A DNA stretch of 64,000 nucleotides, taken from positions 1-64,000 of the forward strand of contig JABGYD010000069.1 of assembly GCA_018675425.1 (NCBI GenBank), in the 5' to 3' direction. Position numbers and translations under genes: made by a program. Positions within the stretch are counted from its first letter, which is position 1; every line of letters begins with the position of its first letter. The notes under the pieces are model-generated. The model was given only the letters and a program-made list of their open reading frames with translations. It was not told the origin of the DNA and ran no database searches. Source of the DNA: Kordiimonadaceae bacterium (GTDB lineage Bacteria; Pseudomonadota; Alphaproteobacteria; Sphingomonadales; Emcibacteraceae). This document shows, piece by piece, positions 44,588-54,875 of this stretch.

Positions 44588-45727
44588 ATGAAAAAAATTT
44601 GGATTGTGGGTGGGGAAGATATACATATGCGCCTGCCATTACTAAAATTGCTAAAATTCCGAGGGTTTGATGTAACCGCCGTTGGCACCGGTCCTGGAAC
44701 GGCATTTATAGGGAACAATATACCTTACTTCGAATACAAAATGAATCGTTTTTTATCACCAATTTCTGATCATCAAACTATTAAAGAATTGACTAATTTA
44801 TTTATAAAACACAAACCAGATGTAGTACACGGGGTAGATACTAAACCTGCTATATTTACCGCTATAGCAGGTAATAAGGCTAACATAAAAGGCATCATGC
44901 GTACAATTACTGGTATGGGATATATTTTCTCATCTCATTCACCGCTTGCATTTCTATTGAAACCCATATACCGATATTTACAGAGAAAAGCAGATAAATT
45001 TGCTCCCCTTACCGTATTTCAAAATCCTGATGATCAAGACTATTTTGTTCGCCACAATATGATTACATCCGATCGCTCACGATTAATACTTGGATCCGGT
45101 ATTGACCTTGGATCATTGAACAAGACCATAATTACGGAAAAAATTAAGACGGATTTAAAACAACAATTAGGATTAAATAATGAAGTTGTTTTCTTAATGA
45201 TTGCTCGACTGGTTAAACACAAGGGTGTAGTTGAATATTTAAAAGCAGCGAGAGAAACAAAATTGAAAACAAATAAAAAAACCTGCTTTTTACTTGTTGG
45301 GCCAACTACAAATGAAGGTGGGCAAGCAGTATCACTAGATACTATTAAAAAATATAGAGATGACGTCGTGTATTTAGGTGCACGCAATGATGTTCCCGTA
45401 TTATTAACAATTTCTGATGTATTTGCATTACCAACATATTACCGTGAGGGCGTTCCACGCGTATTAATGGAAGCTTCGGTTATGGGATTACCACTTGTAA
45501 CTACGGATATGCCAGGCTGCAGAGAAGTTGCACTTGATGATGTTACAGGATTAATTATACCTCCGCGAAATTCAACTAAAATGGCTGATGCTTTTGTAAA
45601 ACTTGCTGAAAATAAAAAATTACGTCAACGGCTGGGGGCAGCTGGATCGACCCATATAAAAAATGGTTTTACTTTAGAACAAGTCGCCGAACAATATATC
45701 CAAATATATAATTCGTTAATAAATTAA
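44588..45727 (+). CDS. Family 4-type glycosyltransferase
   Basis: The 379-residue GT-B protein opens with KKIWIVGGEDIHMRLPLLKLLKFRGFDVTAVG, an N-terminal Rossmann domain, and has the GT4 C-terminal domain: FLMIARLVKHKGVVEYLKAA, FALPTYYREGVPRVLMEASVMGLPLVTTDMPGCREV with the EGxxRVxxE donor motif. It adds a sugar, probably cytosolically, to the lipid-linked repeat unit. It leads the plus-strand half of the polysaccharide locus and is followed by the flippase. Confidence 0.85.
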   Translation: MKKIWIVGGEDIHMRLPLLKLLKFRGFDVTAVGTGPGTAFIGNNIPYFEYKMNRFLSPISDHQTIKELTNLFIKHKPDVVHGVDTKPAIFTAIAGNKANIKGIMRTITGMGYIFSSHSPLAFLLKPIYRYLQRKADKFAPLTVFQNPDDQDYFVRHNMITSDRSRLILGSGIDLGSLNKTIITEKIKTDLKQQLGLNNEVVFLMIARLVKHKGVVEYLKAARETKLKTNKKTCFLLVGPTTNEGGQAVSLDTIKKYRDDVVYLGARNDVPVLLTISDVFALPTYYREGVPRVLMEASVMGLPLVTTDMPGCREVALDDVTGLIIPPRNSTKMADAFVKLAENKKLRQRLGAAGSTHIKNGFTLEQVAEQYIQIYNSLIN

Positions 45728-45770
45728 AATTGAATTTAAGCTGAATTAAGTTTATCGGTAATAATCCAAA

Positions 45771-47318
45771 ATGACAAGGTCAACTGAGCAACTAAATATG
45801 TATAAAAATACCGCTAAACTAACAGCACAAAACTTTGTAGCGTCGAGCGGTATTGCAGTCGTTGCAATATTATTATCAAGTTTGTTAAGAATTATAGTAA
45901 TGGGCGTTTTATCCAGAATACTAGTGCCCGAGGCTTACGGACATTATATAATCGGATACGGGTTAATAATTATTTTGTCTGGCACGGCACAATGGGGTAT
46001 GCCAAATGCGATGCTTCGCTGGGGAGCAGTCGAGTTTTATGAGCAACGCTTTCAAAGCCTAAAAGCATTTATGTATTTTGGCTTATTCATTACCCTCGCG
46101 GCAATGATGACTTTAGGCGCTATTTCTTTTGTTTTTGTAGAACAAATTATAGGACTTTTAGGTAACTCTATAACTATTTATGAATTTAAGTTATTTTTAA
46201 TATCTGGACCATTAATAGTAACCGTTGAAATTTTTGCTGCTATAGCAAGGAGTTCTAAATCTATAGGTTGGTATTTCTTATTAAAAGAAATTATTCCCTC
46301 CACAGTTTTATTATTACTCATATTAATGGCTTTTTATATGAAGATGACGACTGAAACAGTAGTGATATGTTTCATCCTTTCTTACTTAATAACTTTTTTT
46401 GTTGGATGGGGTTACTTAAAAAGACATTTCTTTAAGGACGTACAAGCCAAGTGGTTAGCAACCAAATATTCAAAAAAATCAATTTTCATTTTTGGGATAT
46501 CTATTGCCCTTATTGGATTTTTGAGTCTCACTAAAGATAGAGCCATAATCTTCCTTGTTGCGACCTATAACGATGCAGCTGCTGCAGGTATTTTCTTCAA
46601 TGCTACTCGATTAGCTATGTTAATGACAATTATTCTTTCAGGAATTAATGCAGTCCTAGCCCCACAAATTGCAATCTTATACGAAAATGGCTCGATCCAT
46701 GAAATACAAATACTTTATCAAAGAATAGTTAAGTGGATCATTTTTTTAATTACACCAGTTGTCATTATTTCAGTACTTGAAGCTGATTTAGTAATGTGGA
46801 TTGTTTTTGGTTCTGAATATGGATTGGCGGGACAAGTTTTTATAATATTTGCCTTATTCCGCTTTTTCAACCTTATTTGTGGCCCAACCGGGATCGTTAT
46901 ACAAATGACTGGAATTGAACGTTTAGACGTATATGCAAACGCTCTGAGCTTGGCGCTTGTTACGATATCTTTGATAATAGTACTTCCTAAATACGGCCTT
47001 TATTGGGGAGCAGTTGCTTCTGGGGTTGTGGGCTTATTAATTGACATGCTAAGAGTCTGGTTCATAAAAATAAAAATAGGAATTATACCAATCAATTTAA
47101 AAAGGGTTGTGACATTATGTGGTTTAATTATAATAGTATTCGCGGCAAGCATTGTTATAAGTAAATTTAAAATTAGTGAAGGAATCCATTTCTTTATTAC
47201 TCTTTCCTTAGCAAGTTTGACAGTAATAATTTCATGGAAAACATTATTGAACAATGAAGATAGGTTTTTATTAATTCAATTGATAAAAAATATAAAGAAA
47301 TCATCACTTGGAAAATAA
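45771..47318 (+). CDS. Wzx-type polysaccharide flippase
   Basis: The 515-residue protein with about 14 membrane segments is of the MATE/MOP superfamily Wzx branch. SLLRIIVMGVLSRILVPEAYGHYIIGYGL is near the N-terminus, and SLTKDRAIIFLVATYNDAAAAGIFFNATRLAMLM starts the second half. Such flippases move undecaprenyl-linked repeat units across the inner membrane. It fits with the Wzy-like and Wzz-like genes on the other strand. ATG 45771 or the in-frame ATG at 45798 may be the start. Confidence 0.85.
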   Translation: MTRSTEQLNMYKNTAKLTAQNFVASSGIAVVAILLSSLLRIIVMGVLSRILVPEAYGHYIIGYGLIIILSGTAQWGMPNAMLRWGAVEFYEQRFQSLKAFMYFGLFITLAAMMTLGAISFVFVEQIIGLLGNSITIYEFKLFLISGPLIVTVEIFAAIARSSKSIGWYFLLKEIIPSTVLLLLILMAFYMKMTTETVVICFILSYLITFFVGWGYLKRHFFKDVQAKWLATKYSKKSIFIFGISIALIGFLSLTKDRAIIFLVATYNDAAAAGIFFNATRLAMLMTIILSGINAVLAPQIAILYENGSIHEIQILYQRIVKWIIFLITPVVIISVLEADLVMWIVFGSEYGLAGQVFIIFALFRFFNLICGPTGIVIQMTGIERLDVYANALSLALVTISLIIVLPKYGLYWGAVASGVVGLLIDMLRVWFIKIKIGIIPINLKRVVTLCGLIIIVFAASIVISKFKISEGIHFFITLSLASLTVIISWKTLLNNEDRFLLIQLIKNIKKSSLGK

Positions 47319-47447
47319 ACATTGTATAAAATCAAATCACTTAATTAAATTCACTAGCTAAGCTTACATTATAGAACATAAAAGAAAAAACTGGCCTTGT
47401 ATTTGGGTTACAAAGACAGATAATCTGAGATTCTAAAATAGGTAATT

Positions 47448-48185
47448 ATGATTTTTTTTCCGAATAAAAGCAAAAAATATACTCCTTTAATTCTAGCATA
47501 TCATAGAGTGTGTGAAGAAGATTGTGGGGACTCTCTTGCGTCTACTCTCAAACAATTGAAATGGCACATTATTTTTTTAAAAAATCGTGGATATAAATTT
47601 TGCACATTGAACCAATGGGCTACAGGAACATTCTCCTCAGACCCGTCGAAAACAGCAATTTTAACATTTGATGATGGTTGGCGTGATAATTACGAACTTG
47701 CTTTTCCATTACTAAAAGAACTAGGGGTTTCTGCCACAATATTTCTTATTGCCGACTATATTGGATTAAGTAAATTGCCCGATGGTATGGTCCAAGCAGA
47801 AGGAAGGCGATTTCTTACATTAGAAATGATTAAAGAAATGTCAAAATATGGCATTGACTTTGGCTCTCACACCTTAACACATAAGGTATTAACAGAGTGT
47901 CCTAAACAAGAAGCCTTCACCGAATTAGCAGGCTCAAGAGATAAATTAAATTCTTTATTAAAGAGTGATGTTATCATCATTTGTTATCCTAAAAGCCAAG
48001 TGAATGAGGACGTCATCAATGCAGCAATAAAGGCTGGATACAAATATGGGGTAGTAACCCAACCATTCCGTAAGCCACGCAATAAATTAGTTTCTCCGTT
48101 AGCTTTATCAAGAATAGGACTGTATTCTAAAGACAATAAACTGCGCTTCCTAATCAAGTATTTCAATTTTTTGATAAGAAACTAA
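47448..48185 (+). CDS. Polysaccharide deacetylase (NodB homology domain)
   Basis: The 245-residue protein has the carbohydrate esterase 4 pattern: ILTFDDGWRDNYELAFPLL (the DD metal/catalytic motif, about 70-80) and FGSHTLTHKVLTECP (HxxxH metal motif near 140). There is no obvious signal peptide, so it may act in the cytoplasm on a lipid-linked intermediate. It would N-deacetylate an amino sugar, giving a free amine. The next gene starts 5 bp later. Confidence 0.86.
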   Translation: MIFFPNKSKKYTPLILAYHRVCEEDCGDSLASTLKQLKWHIIFLKNRGYKFCTLNQWATGTFSSDPSKTAILTFDDGWRDNYELAFPLLKELGVSATIFLIADYIGLSKLPDGMVQAEGRRFLTLEMIKEMSKYGIDFGSHTLTHKVLTECPKQEAFTELAGSRDKLNSLLKSDVIIICYPKSQVNEDVINAAIKAGYKYGVVTQPFRKPRNKLVSPLALSRIGLYSKDNKLRFLIKYFNFLIRN

Positions 48186-48190
48186 TAATA

Positions 48191-49249
48191 ATGAATGCAA
48201 CAACTTACATAGTCGATCATTGGACGGGAACAGATACTGAGTGGGACAACCTAGTATTCAAAAGTCCTTCACCTCACCTACTACAATCTTCAAGTTATGC
48301 TCGTGCAAAAGAAAGATCCGGCTCAAAAATTATTTTTTTAAAATGGGTTGATAAACATGAAAATATCATTGCAATAGGTACGGCTATCATTCGAAAAAAA
48401 ATAGGCTTGCAGATAGCCTTTTTTCCTAGAGGCCCTATTTTCTTAGAACCACTTATCAAGATTCTAGTTAAGAATGTATATACAGCACTGCGGTCTTTCT
48501 GTAAGTCTTCAGGTATCATTTGGGCCAAGGTAGCTCCTACAATTCTGTTAGAAGAAGCGACATGGTATGACAACACGATAAATTCTGCGAATGTATTATA
48601 TGTAGGGTCAAGAAATATTCATGCAAGAACGAGTGTGGTTCAGTTAAGTTCTGGTGTTGATTCTGTTCTTAAAAGCTTTGAGTCCAGATTACGGTATAGT
48701 ATCCGAAAATCGGACATGGAGGGTGTCGTTATATCTCAGGGAGCAAATGCAAAAAATATTGACGCTTATTGTTTGCTTGCCGGAAAGACCAGTGAACGAG
48801 GTGGTTTTTCAATAAAGGACCAAACTTTTTATTCTCAATTTTTAGGTGACGAATTTAATCAATTTTCAAGATTATATGTTCTGTTTAAAGACGATGTACC
48901 TCTCGCTGCAGCGATAGTTCTAACAGATGGAGGAATGGCAACCTACCTATGGGGTGCTTCAGCGCGAGCACCAAAGAAATTTTCGCCGGGAGCGGTTTTA
49001 CATTGGGAAATTATAAAGAAGTTAATTGATGAGAACGTTAAAACATACGATCTGCAAGGTATTCCTTTATATCCAAATGAAAAAGATAAAAATTGGGGAG
49101 TTTACCTTTTCAAACGTGGATTTAAAGGACAAGAGAAAACATATGTTCCAGAAACAGATATTTTCTCTTCATCTATAATAAGTTTTATTTTGACTGTTAT
49201 ACTTGGCAAAAGAAAAAAGAAAGATCTGCCTCTAATCAACCAAGCCTAA
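48191..49249 (+). CDS. FemAB-like GNAT-fold acyl/aminoacyl transferase
   Basis: The 352-residue protein has a tandem GNAT layout of the FemAB/BioF2-like type: SPSPHLLQSSSYARAKERSGSK at the start, LRYSIRKSDMEGVVIS in the middle and AATYLWGASARAPKKFSPGAVLHWEIIKKL-like motif (observed as MATYLWGASARAPKKFSPGA) near 255-275. Such proteins in exopolysaccharide loci attach amino acids or acyl groups to sugars or peptides. It follows the deacetylase by 5 bp, so acylation of the amine freed by that enzyme is a plausible sequence of steps. Acceptor unknown. Confidence 0.75.
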   Translation: MNATTYIVDHWTGTDTEWDNLVFKSPSPHLLQSSSYARAKERSGSKIIFLKWVDKHENIIAIGTAIIRKKIGLQIAFFPRGPIFLEPLIKILVKNVYTALRSFCKSSGIIWAKVAPTILLEEATWYDNTINSANVLYVGSRNIHARTSVVQLSSGVDSVLKSFESRLRYSIRKSDMEGVVISQGANAKNIDAYCLLAGKTSERGGFSIKDQTFYSQFLGDEFNQFSRLYVLFKDDVPLAAAIVLTDGGMATYLWGASARAPKKFSPGAVLHWEIIKKLIDENVKTYDLQGIPLYPNEKDKNWGVYLFKRGFKGQEKTYVPETDIFSSSIISFILTVILGKRKKKDLPLINQA

Positions 49250-49284
49250 TCCATTTTCCAAAACCCTCATAATATTCAGTTACA

Positions 49285-50040
49285 TTAATTGTCATTATTT
49301 TTTTGAACTATTAAACTAATCACAACACGATTATTATTTGGAATAAACCACTCAAATAAAATACAGTCAATTGCGTACAACCAAGTACCTAATCTTTTTA
49401 CTCCTAAATCTGTAAAACTCAGAAATCCGAATGTTTTCCACTTATATTTCCCCAAAGATTGCACTTTATTAATATATTTATTAGGAGAAAAATAGTTCCA
49501 TGGCTTGCTATTTTTTCTATAATTTTTACGCATATAATCATGCATAAAAGTTCCTCTCACATTTTCAGCTAAAGCTAAATACCCACCGGGCTTAACTGCC
49601 TCCCAAGCCGCATCTATACCTTTAGACCAGTTATCACAATCATTTAATTTAGAAATTCCTCCTAGGACTGATTTCATACAGACAATATCAAATTCTTCAT
49701 TGAAGGGCATTTCAAATATATTTAATGGGATAACATTAACTGTTCCATCCAATTCTAAATCCATATTTTTCAAAAAGTGTTCAGGAGAGTCTTTAGGTAA
49801 AGGATAATATCCTAATGTACAGTCTGCCCCCTTATCTGCGAATACAAGTGAGACGGCAGATCTCTTATTTGCGCCTATTTCTAGCACTTTCATATTTGAA
49901 AAATCACTACCAGATAAACATTCTCCCCAATACCGAATTGCCCGGGACCAAATACCGAAGTTCCAAACGATTGTGTAATCAATAAGTTTTTTAGAGAGGA
50001 AAGTACCGATTATTTTATGTTTTTTATTTTGTTTTTTCAC
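49285..50040 (-). CDS. Class I SAM-dependent methyltransferase
   Basis: The 251-residue protein has a Rossmann-type methyltransferase core: MKVLEIGANKRSAVSLVFADKGAD is motif I, IVCMKSVLGGIS resembles motif II and AWEAVKPGGYLALAENVRG is the usual post-motif. It could methylate a sugar or another group of the glycan. It is the most distal gene of the minus-strand polysaccharide run, 206 bp from pntC-like, and converges on the FemAB-like gene. Target unknown. Confidence 0.7.
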   Translation of the reverse strand: MKKQNKKHKIIGTFLSKKLIDYTIVWNFGIWSRAIRYWGECLSGSDFSNMKVLEIGANKRSAVSLVFADKGADCTLGYYPLPKDSPEHFLKNMDLELDGTVNVIPLNIFEMPFNEEFDIVCMKSVLGGISKLNDCDNWSKGIDAAWEAVKPGGYLALAENVRGTFMHDYMRKNYRKNSKPWNYFSPNKYINKVQSLGKYKWKTFGFLSFTDLGVKRLGTWLYAIDCILFEWFIPNNNRVVISLIVQKNNDN

Positions 50041-50246
50041 ATTTTAACTCTTTAAAATTCTATAAGATAAGTCAGTTTTTTCCAATACTATACTTTCAAC
50101 TAACACAACAAATGCAAATGCTTTCATTTAGCTCCAGTTAAGTCTAATGTTTTTAAATCAGGCATAATTTGAAAATTCTCAATATTATCCAACATATCTC
50201 GTTAGGCCATATTTTGTCTGCTTATTATAATAGTTGAGATTGAGGT

Positions 50247-50996
50247 TCAAACACAATCACATTTGATAATAAGTGGATAAACATCACTTTTCGCTCTAGC
50301 CAAATGGCTATGATCGTCAATTTCGGCCCAAACTAGGTTTTTTACCAACACCAAAGGTATATTCATTTCTTTTGCGACAGCGACTAGACCATCTGTTTCA
50401 TAACATATTTGAGGATTCTTAGATAAGTTTTGCTCCGCCCACTTTATCAAAAATTTATGTATAGAGGGTGTTATGAGAGAAATACCAACTAATTCTCCTA
50501 TGATGTTATTTAATTCATTAGCTTTCTTAGACATATTATCTAAAAAATCACCTTTACCAGAAACATATACTTCATCCCCAGCTTTTGTTGAGCTAGATAA
50601 TAGAATTCCACCTGTTTCAATCGCCTTTGTCAAAGATGAGAGGGCTAAACTTTCATAGATTATATCAGATTCTAGCAGATAATAAGGGGCTTTTTTAATA
50701 TAAAGCTCCACCTTATGCAACGACACCATGCTTCCGGTTGTTGCATATTCAGAATTATGAATAAGTTGTATAATATTAGAATATTTCTGATTAACGAGTT
50801 CTTCGTATTGACCTTTCAAATGGCCCGTAACAATAAAAATTTTTTCAACACCTACGCTGATTAATTTATCAATAGATTCTTCTATAATAGTTTTATTACC
50901 TAGACGTAGAAAACCTTTCGGAATTACTTTACCAATATCTTCAAGACGCGTCCCCATACCTGCTGCAAGGATAACAGCCTGTTTAATTTTAACCAT
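50247..50996 (-). CDS. PntC-like phosphonate cytidylyltransferase
   Basis: The 249-residue nucleotidyltransferase has AVILAAGMGTRLEDIGK at the start with K27 in PKGFLRLG, then HNSEYATTGSMVSLHKVEL, LLESDIIYE, AGDEVYVSGKGDFLDNMSKK and IDDHSHLARAK, the pattern of the PntC family that activates 2-aminoethylphosphonate as CMP-AEP. In some bacteria PntC is fused to the AEP transaminase; here the transaminase gene is immediately adjacent (8 bp). It can feed the CDP-alcohol phosphotransferase-like enzyme at 55769-56566. Assignment from pattern memory, not alignment. Confidence 0.8.
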   Translation of the reverse strand: MVKIKQAVILAAGMGTRLEDIGKVIPKGFLRLGNKTIIEESIDKLISVGVEKIFIVTGHLKGQYEELVNQKYSNIIQLIHNSEYATTGSMVSLHKVELYIKKAPYYLLESDIIYESLALSSLTKAIETGGILLSSSTKAGDEVYVSGKGDFLDNMSKKANELNNIIGELVGISLITPSIHKFLIKWAEQNLSKNPQICYETDGLVAVAKEMNIPLVLVKNLVWAEIDDHSHLARAKSDVYPLIIKCDCV

Positions 50997-51004
50997 TTAC
51001 AAAC

Positions 51005-52099
51005 TCACTTTTGAGATAATTTTTGAAAAACATTAATTAGTCGATCAACATCTTTGTTTTGGATATTTCCCATATTGGCAATTCTAAACATACTTCCTTC
51101 AAATCCACCTTGTCCGGCATAAATAATAAAACCAGCTTCATAACATGTCTCGTGAATTTCTTCATAAGTTAAATAATCTGGAACATTGAATGAAGTAATC
51201 ATAGAACTATAATCATCTGTGCGTAAATATGTATAAAAGCCAAGATTATTAAGTTCACTTTGGATACGTTCTGACAATTCCTTATAACGTTCATGTCGAG
51301 CTTTGATACCACCACTTTCTTCTAATTCATCAAGCGCCGCTTCAAGTGCAAAATAGTTATGTACCGCTTGAGTAAAAGGTGAGAAGCCTTTTTTTTGTGC
51401 TTGATAATAAGGGATTAGATCAAGATAAAGGCTCATGGAATTGCTTTTTCCTAATTCAAGAAGTTCCATTTCTGCTAATACAAAAGAAACTCCTGGTGTA
51501 CCATGCAAACATTTGTTTGCAGTAGCTGCAACTGCTTTTACAGTTCCATACTCATCTAGAAAATCAAACAATTCTCCACCGAAACTACTAACGGCATCGA
51601 CTAACAAAAACTTATTATATTTTTTGCAAAGTTCTGTAACACGCTTAACATCATTCAAACGACCAGTCGTCGTTTCATTATGAACGGTAACAATGTAAAG
51701 AATGTCATTCTCACCTGACAGCAGCTTTTCCGCTTCTTCAAATTGAATTTCATCACTCCAATCAGAGGACAAGACGCAAGTCTTTTTTCCTTGGCGTTCA
51801 AGGATAGATGCCATCCGTTCACCGTAAACACCATTTGCTAGGATTAACGTAGAACTATTTTCTTTCTCAATAAAAGTTGATAACATAGCCTCAACAGCAC
51901 TTGTCCCTGAGCCTGTTAATAAAACTGCTTTATATTTATCCGCCATTTCATGATAAACATTTTCTATTTTATTTTGGATACGTTGTGCCATTTGTGCAAA
52001 ATTATTTTCTCTATGACACATATCGGGTGTAAGAAGAGCTTGGCGCACCTTGTTCGATAAAGTAACTGGGCCAGGATTGAGTAAAATATGTGAGCGCAT
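51005..52099 (-). CDS. phnW: 2-aminoethylphosphonate--pyruvate transaminase
   Basis: The 364-residue class V PLP aminotransferase opens with LLNPGPVTLSNKVRQALLTPDMCHRE, as in PhnW. The PLP Lys is in ATANKCLHGTPGVSFVLA (normally SANKCLQG), preceded by LVDAVSSFGGE. It interconverts AEP plus pyruvate with phosphonoacetaldehyde plus alanine; in this context the aminating direction is expected. Its ATG overlaps the stop of the decarboxylase (TAATG), so the two are coupled. Confidence 0.92.
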   Translation of the reverse strand: MRSHILLNPGPVTLSNKVRQALLTPDMCHRENNFAQMAQRIQNKIENVYHEMADKYKAVLLTGSGTSAVEAMLSTFIEKENSSTLILANGVYGERMASILERQGKKTCVLSSDWSDEIQFEEAEKLLSGENDILYIVTVHNETTTGRLNDVKRVTELCKKYNKFLLVDAVSSFGGELFDFLDEYGTVKAVAATANKCLHGTPGVSFVLAEMELLELGKSNSMSLYLDLIPYYQAQKKGFSPFTQAVHNYFALEAALDELEESGGIKARHERYKELSERIQSELNNLGFYTYLRTDDYSSMITSFNVPDYLTYEEIHETCYEAGFIIYAGQGGFEGSMFRIANMGNIQNKDVDRLINVFQKLSQK

Positions 52100-53235
52100 T
52101 AATTTTCTTCCATAAATTTTTTTAATCTAATAGATACCTCATGTGGCGTCACGTTAGGTCGAGGTAAGTTTTCTGGTAGACCTGCTGAGATACTCATATC
52201 AATAAAAGTTAATTCTTTTGTGAGGTTTTGCAAGGTATTACTTAATTGTTCAAGGTCATTGATTTGATTTACTTTTGGGTAACTACTTGCTGTGGCTATT
52301 GCTGAAAAATCAACAGAGTGGGCAACTGTTGATTGTCCACCCGTTGACTCATGTAAATTATTATCTAATAAAATATGAATTAAATTATTTGGTTGTTCAT
52401 ATCCTATGGTTGTAAGAGCTCCTAACCTCATTAAACAGGCTCCATCACCATCGATCACCACTATTCGATTATCAGGCCGTTGTATAGCAAGACCAAGGCC
52501 TAAACTGGATATACACCCCATTGAACCAACCATATATAGTTGATTTAAACGATCATCTAAAGCAAACAGTTCACGTCCACAAACACCTGTAGATGCCAAA
52601 ACAATATCATCATTAGTAAATTTTTGAATAACCGTTAAAGCTTCGAATCGTTTTGGTGGAATTACAGAAGTGCGCAGTCTCAATGGTGCGGGCGCCCTTC
52701 CTCGAGGAATAGGCTTAGTTAATATTTTTCTTGGCTCAGCAGTATTTTTCTTCATTACAAATGCATATGGTAAACCCGTTTCATCCATATGCTTACTTGC
52801 TTTATCCATTGCCAATGCTAGTTCTTCAGAATTATTGGGAAAATATTCCCAAGATACTCTCATAACATCTAACATTTGCGTAGTAATTTGTCCCATTAAT
52901 TCATGCTGAGGCTCGTCTGGTGCACCACCAGGTTCCCCTCTCAAGGTTACTATAATCAAAACAGGGATTTTAAACGTAAAACATAAAGATGTAATTGGAC
53001 TTACTGCATTCCCTAAACCTGAATTTTGAAATACAGCTATCCCTTTTCCGCCACCGATTGTAGCACCACTTGCAATAGCAATAGCGTCACCTTCGTTAGC
53101 AGCAGAAACATAATGCATTCGAGCTGAATCAATAATTCCGTTAATAAATGGTTTTAAATAAGAGCATGGCACTCCTGAACAGATCGAATAACCATGCTGA
53201 ATAGCTAAATCAATAAAGTAATCTGATGAGATCAT
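52099..53235 (-). CDS. aepY: Phosphonopyruvate decarboxylase
   Basis: The 378-residue TPP enzyme has an N-terminal pyrimidine-binding half ([36 protein letters not shown] with the catalytic Glu in NEGDA) and a C-terminal diphosphate-binding half ([30 protein letters not shown] with [10 protein letters not shown] completing the GDG...NN motif). It decarboxylates phosphonopyruvate to phosphonoacetaldehyde, pulling the unfavourable mutase step forward. It overlaps the mutase end by 4 bp. Confidence 0.93.
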   Translation of the reverse strand: MISSDYFIDLAIQHGYSICSGVPCSYLKPFINGIIDSARMHYVSAANEGDAIAIASGATIGGGKGIAVFQNSGLGNAVSPITSLCFTFKIPVLIIVTLRGEPGGAPDEPQHELMGQITTQMLDVMRVSWEYFPNNSEELALAMDKASKHMDETGLPYAFVMKKNTAEPRKILTKPIPRGRAPAPLRLRTSVIPPKRFEALTVIQKFTNDDIVLASTGVCGRELFALDDRLNQLYMVGSMGCISSLGLGLAIQRPDNRIVVIDGDGACLMRLGALTTIGYEQPNNLIHILLDNNLHESTGGQSTVAHSVDFSAIATASSYPKVNQINDLEQLSNTLQNLTKELTFIDMSISAGLPENLPRPNVTPHEVSIRLKKFMEEN

Positions 53236-54854
53236 CCGTTAAAAGCTCCAGCCTCGACAATATCCTCCAGACTATCAACATCTAACCAATGCCCTGTCGT
53301 GTATAATACTCTAATTTTTTCACCATCTTTTATTAATTGATTAATGAGGTGAGGCAATTTTGCTTCCTTAATATTGCCTTCTTCTAGAATGGTGTCCATT
53401 CCAGTTTTAACACGTTCCATACCATTTTTTGAAACTGTCAAAAATCCCATCCATTCACCATTAATCACTTCCTGATTAAGGCTATTACTTACTTCTTTTA
53501 ATGTAACCTGTTCACCATAATTTTGACGTGAGTTAGAATAGGAACACTTTACCCAATCGGCATGGCGGTTACGATTTCGACTTTGAGACCAATCAGCATC
53601 TACCATTATTACAAAATCATCATCAGCGTCTTGCATCATTTGAACAATATATTTATGAAACAGAACGTCACCATATGAAATTATGGTGCATTCAGATTGT
53701 TTTTGCTGCGCATCAAGTGCAAGTTTTAATGACCATAATTCACCAGTAGTTTCATATTCATCATTATCTACAAAATTTATATTTGAAAGGTTGACTGCAT
53801 CTTTTGCAAACCCCCTAACAACCGTAAGGTCCTTAATATTAATCGCATTATATGTATCAACTATATGTGATAATATCGGTTTACCGCGTACTGGCACCAT
53901 AACTTTAGGCTTATCTAGCGTAAGGTCTCCAAGATCTTTTCCTTGTGATGCTGCGAGTATTATGACAGACGTATCATCCTTTACGACTGGTAAATAACGT
54001 TTTTCTGCTTCTTTTAATTCTGCCGCACCTTGCAAACGGAAAACTTCTGAAACTGAGGCCACATTATCTTCAATCGAAAGTAAATTCTCATCTTCCATTA
54101 ATGTTTTTGTTATTTTTTGCATCGTTGTAATATTTGCACGCAATAAGTGATTGGCCCAAATTGCTATCGAAATACCACTATCTCTATATACATCGGTTGG
54201 TGTAGAATAATATTTGGTAGGCACAATTAAAACAGGGCTGCGGTCACCCCACTCTTTTTTAAAGGCTAAAATCTCATCAGGAACGGCTAAAGCGCTGTGC
54301 ATTAGAATGCCATCTGCGCCAGCTTCATGATATGCCTCAGCACGTTTCAATGCTTCTGAAAGTCCCCAACCAGCTATAAATGCTTCAACTCTGGCAATAA
54401 CTGAAAAATCATCATCTTTTTGGGCATCTTTTGCAGCTTTTATTTTACCACTAAATTCATCAATATTGGCAAGGGGCTGTGTGTGCCCTCCAATAAAGCT
54501 ATTTGTTTTAGGGAATATTTTATCTTCAATACATACGGCAGATATATCTCTCTGTTCCAATTTATTTACTAAACGTCGCATATTATTAAAGTTACCGTAG
54601 CCTGTATCACCATCAAGCAATATTGGAATGGACGTTGCATCCGACATAAATTCCAAATTATCTAAAACTTGAGTCCAGCTGGCTTCATTATTATCCCGTA
54701 CCCCAAATTGAGCTGAGATAGTCAACCCGCTACCCCATATACCTTTGAACCCGGCCTCTTCCACAATTTTCGCGCTTAGGCCATTGTGCGCTTCACAAAT
54801 AAAATCAAGTTCACCGGATTTTAAAATATTACAAAATTGAGCGTTCTTTTTCAA
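53232..54854 (-). CDS. aepX: Phosphoenolpyruvate mutase fused to a nucleotidyltransferase domain
   Basis: The 540-residue fusion has an N-terminal isocitrate lyase-like PEP mutase (about 1-285) with DGDTGYGN (D81, D83) and the signature [10 protein letters not shown] at 110-119, converting phosphoenolpyruvate to phosphonopyruvate. From about residue 295 follows an NTP transferase domain: [18 protein letters not shown], where the usual GxGxR loop is altered (Ser and Asp in place of Gly and Arg). Its donor role is thus uncertain. The start is TTG 54854 with AAAGGA seven to twelve bases upstream. It begins the phosphonate sub-operon, 22 bp after the Wzz-like gene. Confidence 0.92.
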   Translation of the reverse strand: MKKNAQFCNILKSGELDFICEAHNGLSAKIVEEAGFKGIWGSGLTISAQFGVRDNNEASWTQVLDNLEFMSDATSIPILLDGDTGYGNFNNMRRLVNKLEQRDISAVCIEDKIFPKTNSFIGGHTQPLANIDEFSGKIKAAKDAQKDDDFSVIARVEAFIAGWGLSEALKRAEAYHEAGADGILMHSALAVPDEILAFKKEWGDRSPVLIVPTKYYSTPTDVYRDSGISIAIWANHLLRANITTMQKITKTLMEDENLLSIEDNVASVSEVFRLQGAAELKEAEKRYLPVVKDDTSVIILAASQGKDLGDLTLDKPKVMVPVRGKPILSHIVDTYNAINIKDLTVVRGFAKDAVNLSNINFVDNDEYETTGELWSLKLALDAQQKQSECTIISYGDVLFHKYIVQMMQDADDDFVIMVDADWSQSRNRNRHADWVKCSYSNSRQNYGEQVTLKEVSNSLNQEVINGEWMGFLTVSKNGMERVKTGMDTILEEGNIKEAKLPHLINQLIKDGEKIRVLYTTGHWLDVDSLEDIVEAGAFNG

Positions 54855-54875
54855 TTATTATTCCTTTATATGTTG

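Noticed and set aside
50222-50233. TTATTATAATAG, matching the operator core, downstream of the PntC-like gene
   Set aside because: It lies after the 3' end of that gene and far upstream of the next, with no full palindrome; likely chance in AT-rich DNA.
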